Origin: Zygnema cylindricum
Lineage: Eukaryota > Streptophyta > Zygnematophyceae > Zygnematales > Zygnemataceae
Assembly: GCA_037447655.1 (NCBI GenBank)
Contig: JBBHKE010000855.1
Location: forward strand, 124,001-188,000
DNA length: 64,000 bases
Reading direction: 5' to 3'
This document shows, piece by piece, positions 54,650 through 64,000 of this stretch (its first letter is position 1; each line of letters starts with the position of its first letter). The translations under genes and the position numbers were made by a program. A model generated the notes under the pieces. The model made no database searches and was not told the DNA's origin. It saw only the letters and a list, made by a program, of their open reading frames with translations.

Positions 54650-55040
54650 ATGTTTGGAATGTTAAGAATTTAATGACACTAATGATGTTAATGATGTTAA
54701 GAATCTTAAGAATCTTAACAAAATTGAAATTGTCAAAAATGTTGAGAATGTCATTAATGTTAAATTTTTTTTTTAGAATGTTACAAATGTTTAGAATGTT
54801 AAAGATATTAAGAATTTCAAGAATGTTAAGAATGCTACAAAATTTAAGAACGTTGAAATTGTTAAGAATGTTACGAATGACGAGAATGATGAGTATGTTA
54901 GAATTATTAAGCTAATTAAGAATATCGAGAATTTTAAGGGTTGTGAACGTAAGAAGAATGTTATGAATGTAAAAATGTTGAGATTCTCGAGAAGGTCGAG
55001 AGTGTTAATAATGTTAGGATTACAGGTTTTGACAAACGTA
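54650..55040. repeat. Degenerate 9-bp repeat (AATGTTAAG)
   Basis: About 40 loose units of AATGTTAAG / AATCTTAAG. Long Leu/Arg/Met and Asn/Val/Lys frames arise from it; no gene inferred. Confidence 0.65.
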
Positions 55041-55379
55041 TAGGAGATGACGCTGTTTTCATTATTCTTTACAATGTTCACTACGACAAACATTATTAAT
55101 CAAGATTAAAAATAGAAACAAAAAGGTGAACCACAACAACACCAAGAAGAAATTATCACTGTTTTTGAAAATTTTATCTTTTTCACGGTCTAATTTCGCA
55201 TCAACAAAAAAACAAAAAAAAAAAAACTTAGAATGGAGAAGTTCAACAGAATCACAAAAAAAAAAACAAACAATAGTAAAATTCCGAACATTTTTTTATT
55301 TTTCAAGTGAAAAAAATCACAAAGCTGTCAAAAATTAAATTGCACTTCGGAAAACATTGATTCTCAGATGCTAAAAAAG

Positions 55380-56084
55380 TAAAAACAATTATAATTTTCC
55401 AGAAACAAAACAAAAACGAAAAATAAAACGAAATCGAAAACGAAAACAAAAACAACAACAAAAACAAAAACAGAAACAAAACAGAAACAAAAACAAAAAC
55501 GAATAAATAGAAACACTCTTTTAGCGAGGGAAAAAAAAAAGTTCCCATAATAAAAATTATAGTATGTGTATATATCTGTCAAATACAAAAAAAGTACATA
55601 AATTGACAGATGAATTCAAATACAAAGATGTTGAAAAAGGAGGCCTAAAATTGACCTTTAACCACAGTAATAAAATTCAATTCAAAATTATAAACTTCCA
55701 AAAACTCTTATGTTTCTCTTTTTACTCGTTACAAAAAAGGGAAAATATGTTAATATCCACGTGACAACGATTCTCAAAAACTTAAAAAAAAAAAAAAAAA
55801 TCCAAAGTAACTATACACCCGAACAGAAAAGCTCATGGAAACGACATCACGACCACGACCAGTCCTCCCTATCCCTCTCTCTATTCCTACCCTTCTCTCG
55901 TCCTCCACCTCTGTTCTATCACCACCCTTTCCTTCCCTCTCTCTCCTCTCCCCCCTCTCACCACCTCCACTTCAAATTTCCTGTCTCCTTCTCCCTCTCT
56001 CTGTCTCTCCCTTTCTCTCCCTCTCCTCTCCCTTTTGACCTTCCTCTCCTCTTGACCTCTGTCCCCCTCCCTCTCCCTCTCCCT
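55380..56084. repeat. A-rich hexamer tract and second pyrimidine tract
   Basis: 55410-55505 is a degenerate AAAACA/AAAACG run. 55860-56084 is C/T-rich, ending directly at the stop of the minus-strand gene, so it would be its 3' UTR as G/A-rich RNA. Confidence 0.6.
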
Positions 56085-58098
56085 CTATTCCATCGAGATC
56101 CCGAGCTCGTCGTCTGTCGCTGACATCAGAAGGTCGACCGAATCCGTCTGAAATCCTCCAAAATCCGTCAGCCAATCCCTGAGCTGCCCCTTGAGCTCCA
56201 GGGGAGTGCCACGTGTCATCCCACGAGCCATCCAATTCTGCATGGCCGTTGCCGCCGAATCTTTCATCATTGTCTGCAAAAAGTACGAAAAGTACAGAAA
56301 TACGTAAGTACAGAAATACAGGTCAGAGAGTTGGAAAGATTAAGAGAAAAGGAAAGGTCACAGAAATTGCAGGAAGTACAGGAAGCACAGAAAGTGCAGA
56401 AAGTACAGACAGTAGGGAAAAAAGAAAACGTAAGGAAGAGACATGTAAGGAAGCCATTTTTGAAAAACATACGACAACAAGCATCGGAGAGGTAATTTTG
56501 AGTACTGGTTTAGTTTTTTTTTCAGTACTATTTTTGTTTGGATGTTCTTCAGATTTTGACATATCAACTGAAGGCAAAAAAAATAACTTTATAATTGAAT
56601 GAGAAAGTCAAAGATGGAAACATAAAACGGAAACAAAAATCGAAACACCAAAAATGGTAACAGTTTGAAAAGAGACCAGAATTGCAGCAACAGAGGGACA
56701 TGAAAGAAACAAAATCAGGACTGAAAACAAAAACAAATATACATTTTTCATACACGATTCATCCCATTGATATATTCATACATTTACATAACCATTACAA
56801 ACTTGTATTCATGGATTTACTTTGAAATTTCAAATCGAAAAAGTAATTACCAATCCGGAATTCATATTCGGAAACAGGAAAAGAACGGAAAAAACAAATC
56901 TGAGAGCCTAACAAGAATACATAAAGACCAACAAAAAGGAAAACATAAAACTGGGAGGAAAAAGGAACCAAAATTGAAAAACACATAGAAACTGGATCTA
57001 ACACACAGATCTATTTCTAAATCAAAAATTAAAACATAAAACTGGAACCGAGATACAAAAAGAAACAAAAATAAACAACACCAAATCTGACACATAAGAA
57101 CATCTTCTCTTCACACAAAATCCATAAATCTTTTCAAAAACACCTCCATATAAAGAAAAAAGGGCTAGAAATTATTTTAAACTCAAAACCGTTCAATCGT
57201 TAAATTCTTTTTTCTCAAAACCCATCTTCCCCAAACCCAGAAAACATGACCGCAAAAAAGAGCTGTACTAAAAAACATTCAAAGTTTCATTTCTTTTGTT
57301 CTCTCCCACCTCATCCATATTCCCGAAACTCGATGCTCCTCGAACTCCATATCCATCCAAAACAGAATCAATCGAGGCACTTCCCTCCCTCGTGACGGAA
57401 ATCGCTTCCCCTCCATTATTTCCCCAATTTCCCCCATTGCACCCATTCATCCAATCCATTTCCGATGAAGAACAATCCGACGAACACTGAGAATCGAAAA
57501 AAGATCTCGGCGATGGCCACCGGGTTCCATGCATTCCAGTCTCCGTTTTCTCTGTTTTCTCCGTTCCCTCCGTCTTTGACGTTTTCGCCGTATTCTCCGA
57601 GATCTCCATGTTATCCATTTTCTCCGATTTCTCCGTTTTCTCCGTTCCGACATAAAGCATTTCGTTGGGACCCACCCAGATGTAGCCAGGTGGCGGATTC
57701 TTATTCGTCGAAGATTCGATCACTTCCAAAATCGCTTGATTGTACATCGCTCCTAAAGCCATCATCATCGCGTTTTTTCCAACCGTATTTTGCCAGCTCA
57801 TCATCATCATCATCTCCATGGCCTCTTTCGGATCTTTCCCCTGAAAATTAGACATTCCCATTTCGTCTTTTCCCGGAAATCCCGGGAATCCCGGGAATCC
57901 CGGAAATCCCGGAAATGGCATCGGGTTCGCGTAGTTTCCCGGAAATGACATAGGGGTCGCGTAATTTCCCGGAAAGTTCGTCGTGGGAAAGCTTAAGGCG
58001 TCCAAAGGTATCATTGTGTTTCCGGGAAGACCTCCTAAATGATTGCCGGGTGGCAAGTATCCATTGGTCCAATAATTGTAATTCGGTGTCCCCTCCAT
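56085..58098 (-). CDS. Unknown Met-, Gly/Pro- and repeat-rich protein, two exons
   Basis: Exons 58098-57310 and 56273-56085 have donor GATGAG/GTGGGA and acceptor TTTTTGCAG/ACAATG. Both are phase 0; total 978 nt, 325 aa. N-terminus MEGTPNYNYWTNGYLPPGNH, then FPGNY repeats and four FPG triplets, a Met-rich segment (MEMMMMMSW), PPPGYIWVGPNEMLYVG, a TEK/SEK-type triplet repeat, a Ser/Cys patch (CSSDCSSSEMDW) and a Gly/Asn-rich stretch. The last exon encodes MMKDSAATAMQNWMARGM and DWLTDFGGFQTDSVDLLM, ending DDELGISME. No signal peptide or membrane helix. I do not recognise the family. If splicing fails, exon 1 runs on to a stop at 57268. The two conserved-looking blocks (GYIWVGPNEML and the last exon) argue that it is real. 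Confidence 0.55.
56283..56410. repeat. 9-bp repeat (CAGAAAGTA) in the intron
   Basis: Loose units CAGAAATAC, CAGGAAGTA, CAGAAAGTG, CAGAAAGTA just upstream of the exon 2 acceptor of the gene at 56085-58098. Confidence 0.65.
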
Positions 58099-58159
58099 TA
58101 CCAAAAAAAAGTCAACTCACAAACTTTCCCCCGAAAAAAATCGTAAAACGATTACGAAA

Positions 58160-58222
58160 AAAAAACCCAAATCTTCAAAATCTTCAAAATCTTCAAAATC
58201 TCCGAGATCTCTCAAATCTCCA
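58160..58222. repeat. 9-bp repeat (ATCTTCAAA)
   Basis: Units ATCTTCAAA, decaying to ATCTCCAAA, about 60 bp upstream of the ATG of the neighbouring minus-strand gene (probable 5' UTR). Confidence 0.75.
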
Positions 58223-58389
58223 AAACTTCCAAAAATGGTAAATACACTCTCCGTACAAATTGTCAAACACCAGAAAAATCCCAAAAATCACAAAAAGACA
58301 AAACCGATGGTCAAAGACTGGAAAGAAGAAAATTGGGGTTTCCCTTAAATCTTGCCACGTAGGACAAATTCCCCAGTTCTGAAGGTAGA

Positions 58390-58500
58390 GAAGCGAGAGA
58401 AGAGAGAGAAGGGAGAGAAGGGAGAGAAGGGAGAGAAGGGAGAGAAGGGAGAGAAGGGAGAGAAGGGAGAGAAGGGAGAGAAGGGAGAGAAGGGAGAGAT
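58390..58500. repeat. 9-bp minisatellite (GGGAGAGAA), about 11 units
   Basis: Nearly perfect tandem array; the surrounding purine-rich DNA reaches 58860. Long Glu/Lys/Gly and Leu/Ser frames are artefacts. Confidence 0.9.
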
Positions 58501-58869
58501 CAGAGAAGGGAGGATCTATGGTCAGTTGAAGATAAATGGAGAGATCAGGCAATGAAAGATCAGGAGGGAGGCAGATCAGTCAGTTGCGGGAAGATCAGGG
58601 AGGTAAGACAAGGGGGCGCTGAAAGGGATCGACGCCAGAGGAAGGAATCCGAGGAGGGATTGAGGATGGAGAGAAAGGAGAGCAACGCGGGATAGATAGA
58701 GGAAGGGAGAGGTTGGGATAGGGAGAGAGGGAGAGAGAGAGAAGGAAAGAAACGATTAGACTATAGCTTCAGGATGAAGACAGGAGGGAGAGTGAGCGGG
58801 AGGAAAGGAAGGAGGGAAAAGGAAGGAGGAATGGAATGAGCGGAAGAGGGGATGGAAACCTCGAAACCT

Positions 58870-59807
58870 CATTTCTTAACCTATACCGCACGTGTTAAAA
58901 CGACTGTTGGTTGGACCACGGGAAAAAAGACATATACTATCGCACTAAAAATAAACTTTCATACGAAAAACAAACTTCATTACCAAAAAGGAAAAAAAAC
59001 AAAAAAAAAATGTATCTCCTGAAAAAACAAAAAGTTGTAGGAAAGCCAACAGTACAGTAGAGACCAGAACAGGAAAAAAATAATACCAATGTCACGTTAC
59101 ATGGAACGCTCGCGTTAGGTTTCCCGTCCCATGGATCCGTACGGACGGCTTTCAAATCTGTACTTTTCATCGTGGCTCCAGAAAGCTCATTCGCTATCAC
59201 GTCCTATTTTGTCGCGCCGGCAAAATGTCAGCGATTGATTGGCGGATGACATCCGACGTGGTTCGCAAAGCACCGTCGTACGCACCGCGCGCCAATTGTT
59301 GATGGCAGAACGATATATGTATAGATTCAGTACATTGCGATGAGGTATCCCACTATAATATTGAATTGAAGTAACGTATTCTAAATAATGCATTTATTTC
59401 GAAACGAGAAGGGCGGCGGGATTCATTGCACCAAGACATTGTCGACGTCTCGTTTTTTTTCAAAGTGCTCGCCAGCTGGCACCAGGAGTTTGGAGGGAAT
59501 TTCCTGACGATAAGGGTTTTGAAAATTTCCGTCGTCCGTCCACATAAGGAGACCGCAAAAATTGTCGCTAACGTCACAGCGGCATCTTACCGTACGTAAC
59601 GTATAAGGCTGAAAGTCTGAAACAGTAAAATCGTTTCAGTGCGCGCACTAAATACAGTTGTGTGAGATACTCCACACAATAATGAAAAATCTATTGATGT
59701 GTATTGATTCTATTGTACTGATAGGGAAATTACGGTTCACCGCCCGTCGTTTCGTTTAACTCTGTGATGGACCGTTGGATTTTTTTCCGACGCAAACAAT
59801 CGAAAGG
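58870..59807. other. Intergenic stretch, nothing recognised
   Basis: No repeat family member, RNA or supported gene seen. Confidence 0.4.
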
Positions 59808-59858
59808 TACACCGTGTATCGCTATTAGGGTTAAACACTAATAGCGATACACGGTGTA
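59808..59858. mobile_element. 51-bp minimal family A element (perfect palindrome)
   Basis: Two perfect 21-bp family A termini (starting TACACCGTGTATCGC) face each other around the 9-bp spacer GGTTAAACA. Nothing else is present. Confidence 0.85.
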
Positions 59859-60092
59859 CAGTATTGGTCCTACCATTGAAAAATTATAAAACACGTGACG
59901 AGAAAAATAACTGTAACGGCCTGAAATAACTCTAATAACGATGAGCGGTTTACCGAAGATTTTTAATTTTTTACCCTTGTTTTGATGTCAAATCGTAGAA
60001 TTCGAACAGCTTTTTGGGGAAATTTACGTGCGGTCAGCAATAAAACTGTACCCTTTATCCTCAACATCGGGGCTGGTTTCTATTCGGTCATT

Positions 60093-60519
60093 ACGCCATG
60101 AATCGCTATTATAGTACACCGTGAATCATTATTAGCCTTATGTACGCTATATCGGCACCTCAAAATTTTGACATTGATACCTTAAATATAATAAATTACA
60201 CTATTTAAGGAAGTGGACCATAATATGCCACGTCTCCTGGCACTAAATTAGAATGAATGACGCTAATTTTTTCTTTACACTAATAATTCTATACGCTAAT
60301 AACAATTCAAGGTGTAGTGTTAATGTTTTTTTCGTCTCTTAAAACATATTTTATCCGTACACACTTATCGGATTTTGGATCTGACGGTTGAGATTAAAAG
60401 GTTACATTCTCAGCTTCCGATTGGCGGTTTCAAATTGAAAACCCAATAGGTGTGTAGGGAGAAAAAATGTTTTGAGTGGCGAAAAAATTATTAACCCTAA
60501 TAACGATGCACGGTGTACC
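60093..60519. mobile_element. Family A hairpin element split by a second family A element
   Basis: A left end TACGCCATGAATCGCTATTA at 60092-60111 is separated from its body (GTGTTAATGTTTTTTTCG..., 60317) and right end (GATGCACGGTGTA, 60519) by the 203-bp element at 60114-60316. Confidence 0.65.
60114..60316. mobile_element. TA-TIR MITE, family A (203-bp type)
   Basis: Same length and nearly the same sequence as 5291-5493, including CGGCACCTCAAAATTTTGAC and CCATAATATGCCACGTCTCC. Right end CAAGGTGTA. Confidence 0.85.
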
Positions 60520-60722
60520 TTACGATATGAAATTGATTTCGCGCAATACCCGCACTCGTGCTATAATAGTGGTAATTACCGATCTTGGAAGGTACACTAT
60601 TTGCTTTGCGATATTTGCAGTTCTCGATATTCAAGATTAAGTTGTGTCAACGGTTAAAAAGTAGGAGGCAAATGTTTACTGAAAGTCTGAAACCGAGAGC
60701 CTTTTCGTGCCACCGGAGTCAC

Positions 60723-61314
60723 TACACCGTGTATCGCTATTAGTGTTTATGTTTTTTTCGTCTCTTAAATCATCTTCTCCGTACACTCTTGTCCGATTGT
60801 GGATCTGACGGTTGCGATTGAAGTTTAAGATTCTCAGCTTCCGATTGGCGGTCTCAAATTAAAAATCGGACAAATATGTACGGAGAAGAGATGTTTTAAG
60901 TAGCGACAAAATTTATTTACACTAATAGCTAGTGTTGGGTATCGAGGACCCTTTAACGATATTCGATATATATCGAATTTCAGGTACCCGATAATCGATA
61001 TATCACTTCGATATATCGAAAACCAAATTATCCTGATACGTTGCTGATATATCGTATCGCCATTATATCGAGGCACAATTATTTTTTTTTCATTTTTTTT
61101 TCAAACCACCTCCGTACGATTTTTTGTATGATTATCCGTACTATGACAGTACGGACACCCATTTTTTTGCGATATATATCGCGATAATTTATGTTGGTCT
61201 TGGTACGATATATCGAGGAATTTGCTCGATCGATGTTCGATATATCGAATATCGCAATTATCGCGATATGAATTTACCCGATACCCAACACTACTAATAG
61301 CGATACACGGTGTA
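60723..61314. mobile_element. Family A hairpin element carrying a hAT-type insert
   Basis: Ends TACACCGTGTATCGCTATTAG and AATAGCGATACACGGTGTA. Body matches 61589-61808 (TCTCCGTACACTCTTGTCCG and its inverted counterpart). The hAT-type insert lies near the right end. Confidence 0.88.
60930..61293. mobile_element. hAT-type MITE (TAGTGTTG termini), nested
   Basis: Ends TAGTGTTGGGTATCG / CGATACCCAACACTA. Perfect 8-bp duplication CTAATAGC at 60922-60929 and 61294-61301. 364 bp, rich in CGATATATCG. Same terminal type as 4424-5227. Confidence 0.92.
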
Positions 61315-61588
61315 GAGTCGATAGTGACATCATTAGAGCATTTTCTATTGCAATTGCGAGCCTTCCCAGTCAGTTCCGAGGCTTCAAGTTAATGACACGT
61401 CGCGCAGGATTCCTGCCAAACCTAAAATTGCGGTTCACTTCTTAGTTCTCTCCTGTATCGCGTTGCGTAGCAGGCCCAGAGCCTCGTCGTTCCAAAACCA
61501 AGCTAATTGCGCCAATCAAAATGAAGCGTATAGGGCGTCCAAACGAAGAGTTGGTCTAATCCGCCCATATTTGATGTGGTCACTGCAG

Positions 61589-61808
61589 TACACCGTGTAT
61601 CGCTAATAGTGTTAATGTTTTATTTGCCACTTAAAAATATCATTTCTCCGTACACACATGTCGGATTGTGGATCTGACGGTTGCGATTGAAAGGTAATAT
61701 TCTCACCTTACCATTGGCGGTCTCCATGTGAAAATCGGACAAGTGTGTACGGAGAAAAAAATGTTTTAAGTGGCGAAAAAACATTAACACTAATAGCGAT
61801 TCACGGTG
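61589..61808. mobile_element. Family A hairpin element, intact
   Basis: About 220 bp, palindromic over nearly its full length: TACACCGTGTATCGC, GTTAATGTTTTATTTGCCAC, TTTCTCCGTACACACATGTC and then the inverse of each. RNA from it would fold into one long hairpin. Confidence 0.88.
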
Positions 61809-61809
61809 G

Positions 61810-62310
61810 TACACCGCGAATCGCTATTAGCGTACATGACGCTAATTGGGGCACCTCTTTTTTTTGGGCAAATTCTCAAATAGAATAAAGTACGCTAAAT
61901 GTTTCTGAACGTTATTTGAGGTACCCCGCTGGCCCGCTCAATACGGTTCATAATTATAATTTAGTGCCCTTTTAAATAGTGTGGTGTACGGACTGTCAGA
62001 TTCGTACTATTCCGTACCTTTTTAAATATAAAAGTACAAAAAATATTATAATATGTAATTGCGTAAATATTTTCCGGCATACGCGGATGTCAAAAAAACG
62101 CGACGGCGTACGATTTGAACAATTTCGTACATCGATATGTTTTAGTGTGGACATATTATGTGCCGAAATTTTTTACAAAGCAGTTTACAAATTAGAGTTA
62201 ACGATAAATTAGTATCATTGTGTACCCTAAAAAATCCAATTTACCGTAAAGTCCGCTAATTGTTTCATTACGCCATCTATTTTATTACGCTAATAGCGAT
62301 TCAAGGTGTA
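61810..62310. mobile_element. TA-TIR MITE, family A, abutting the previous one
   Basis: Ends TACACCGCGAATCGCTATTAG and CTAATAGCGATTCAAGGTGTA. Separated from the hairpin element by one base. Non-coding. Confidence 0.8.
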
Positions 62311-63347
62311 GTGACCACATCAAATTTTGGGAAGTGGAAAAAAGTTGAGTTTCTCAAGTAAACGACAAAAGAACAAAAAAACTTAAAAAAACAATATGAC
62401 CAAGGTTCAAAAAGACATACACGCGGTTGTTATGACTTGTTGAATACTGTTTTAAGTTTTTAACACAAAGAAAAGAAAAGGACGACCAGAGCCGTAAATA
62501 CTTCTAATCAGGTTGTGACCTATGCGGCTATCACAGTAATAAGTGCTTTCTTTAGGGTTTGAAACTGATATAGTTTGACTTATCCACGTCATCAGCAAAG
62601 TTATAACCACATCTCACATTCATTTAGTTTAGTTTTACGGGAACTGTTTCCGACGTGGCTCAGATGTACGGACTTAGGGTGTTCATCCACGCTAAGATAT
62701 TTTTTTCAAAATTGTGTGAAATGTTTTCGCACTAAAACTGTGCGCATTTTAAAAACCGTCCATATTTTATTTCCTTTGCAGTTGTATCGAGGGAAAAATG
62801 TTCTGCGAATCGGCGTCTACCTTTGACATGACGACAATAAATATCCGTACGCTACATATTGTACGGCGAAATTTTCCGTACATTTACAAGCTCCACGTTT
62901 CTGTGCCATTTTTCAACAAGAACGGGAGGAAACTGATTCGCAGTGATATTTAGGTTAAAAGAAAAAAGAGGCCGGGAATCACTGCCGAAGGGCGAGGATC
63001 GGCCTCTTTATTGATGACGTGGCAAAATCTCTGCCGCAAAAGTTTGCATGGACGAAGTAAAATTGTTACTTGCTTTTGCGCGTCATGGGACGTCACCCTT
63101 ACAACTGTCGAATGTCAGATTTTTTGACGCGAATACTGAAATTGAAATCTGAGGCTACAGTAATGTACTGTATAGTACTGTACTGAATTGTACTTGACGT
63201 AATCCTGACGCATTACTATATGATAAACATAGTATACGCGCTTGCTTCATTAAGGACTTTAATTATTTAAATGAAAACATATTGTAAAATCCGTACTTTT
63301 TATCTACGTTCGGTATTCAAACTTTTTATAACGACACGCTGGTCTGC
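62311..63347. other. Intergenic stretch, nothing recognised
   Basis: TTAGGGTGTTCATCCACGC at 62676 resembles a TTA-target element end, but no partner was found. GTACTGTA-type runs near 63165-63200. No gene. Confidence 0.4.
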
Positions 63348-63956
63348 TACACCGCGAATCGTAATTAGAGTAAATTACTCTAATTCGGTCGCTCGAAATT
63401 TCGACTCTATTACATCAAATAGAGTAAATGATTCTAATTTTTTCATTATTCTAATTTAGGTAAGTTTAATTAGCGTAACAAAATTTAATATAGGTTCGTT
63501 TTAAATAGTGTGGAATACGGACGACGTTCGACCGTGCAAAACTGTACTTTTTTAAGTAAAGAGGTACAAATAATGATTTAATAGAATCGCGCTCGCACGT
63601 GAAATCGCACTAAACGAAATATCAATCACGTCGAAAAAAAGCCGTTCGCATAACTCTCGTCCGTCGACAGCATCGTCGTCAGTGTGAACATTAACTGACA
63701 TTCAGCGCGACAAATAATACTTGACGTCAAAACTATACGGACTGACAGATTTTGTACTTCTACGTAATTTAGTGTTCATAATCTCAGCGCGGATATTTAT
63801 TGCCGACATAACCCAATATAGAGTACTTAAATAAATTAGAGTAAACTTCCTCTGTGAAAAAGTTCTATCACATAAATTAGAGTTCATTACTCTAATTGTT
63901 TTTTTTTGTTTTTTTACTCTAATTTTTTCATTACTCTAATTACGATTCGCGGTGTA
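63348..63956. mobile_element. TA-TIR MITE, family A, TTAGAGTAAATTACTC type
   Basis: 609 bp, ends as at 37042-37546, with the same subterminal palindrome and ATAGTGTGGA...ACGGACGAC interior; the middle of the two copies differs. Non-coding. Confidence 0.88.
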
Positions 63957-63979
63957 CAGTACTGTACAGTATACACAGT

Positions 63980-64000
63980 ACACCGTGAATCGCTATTAGC
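63980..64000. mobile_element. Left end of another family A element
   Basis: TACACCGTGAATCGCTATTAG runs to the window edge. Confidence 0.7.

Noticed and set aside
54673-54915. Leu/Arg/Met repeat frame
   Set aside because: Arises from degenerate AATGTTAAG units; no start context or domain.
58193-58552. Leu/Ser repeat frame resembling a leucine-rich protein
   Set aside because: Minus-strand translation of the GGGAGAGAA minisatellite.

Overview
The window is nuclear DNA of a green plant (streptophyte). Three things point there. A multi-exon gene matches the plant nucleolar factor SWA2/NOC1 (CEBPZ) at both termini and through the CBF domain. A second gene descends from the eukaryotic-type soluble pyrophosphatase that plants use in plastids. 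A plant-like Ty1/copia element sits at the left edge. Genes are sparse and introns long (about 0.2-2.6 kb). Almost all other space is small inverted-repeat transposons, many inside one another. A charophycean alga or early-diverging land plant would fit, but that is inference.

Layout. 1-3250: decayed copia element (integrase, RT, RNase H, 3' LTR), cut by the window edge. 3250-9600: intergenic, with a hAT-type element (4424-5227), a TA-flanked element (5291-5493) and a hAT-type element carrying a TTA-flanked insert (5519-6721). 9614-21080, minus strand: ten-exon NOC1/SWA2-type gene; the ten exons sum to 3462 nt, giving 1153 aa, with every intron phase consistent. Its introns hold several TA-TIR elements and a 468-bp element inside a GAAAAT repeat. 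21.1-29 kb: promoter with telo-box, hAT and LINE remnants, a nested hAT pair (27627-28806). 30757-35478, plus strand: tentative five-exon gene of unknown function. 31.8-33.4 kb: AT-rich low-complexity block and a hairpin. 37-42 kb: TIR elements, including two opposed hAT-type copies. 42602-46540, minus strand: two-exon pyrophosphatase-like pseudoenzyme with a 470-residue tail (764 aa). 48.8-51.2 kb: self-nested TTA-target elements inside a TA-TIR element, joined to another TA-TIR element. 52.2-53.3 kb: LINE 3' end. 56085-58098, minus strand: two-exon gene for a repeat-rich protein of unknown function. 59.8-64 kb: dense cluster of TA-TIR elements, one carrying a hAT-type insert.

The genes do not form an evident pathway. 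NOC1/SWA2 acts in pre-60S ribosome assembly; the pyrophosphatase-like protein has lost most of its metal- and substrate-binding residues and is probably non-catalytic. The best leads are that pseudoenzyme; three tandem duplications that each copy a splice acceptor with adjoining exon sequence; a set of MITE families whose target-site duplications can be read directly (8 bp, TTA, TA); and a 9-bp repeat periodicity across 54.6-58.5 kb in both coding and non-coding DNA.
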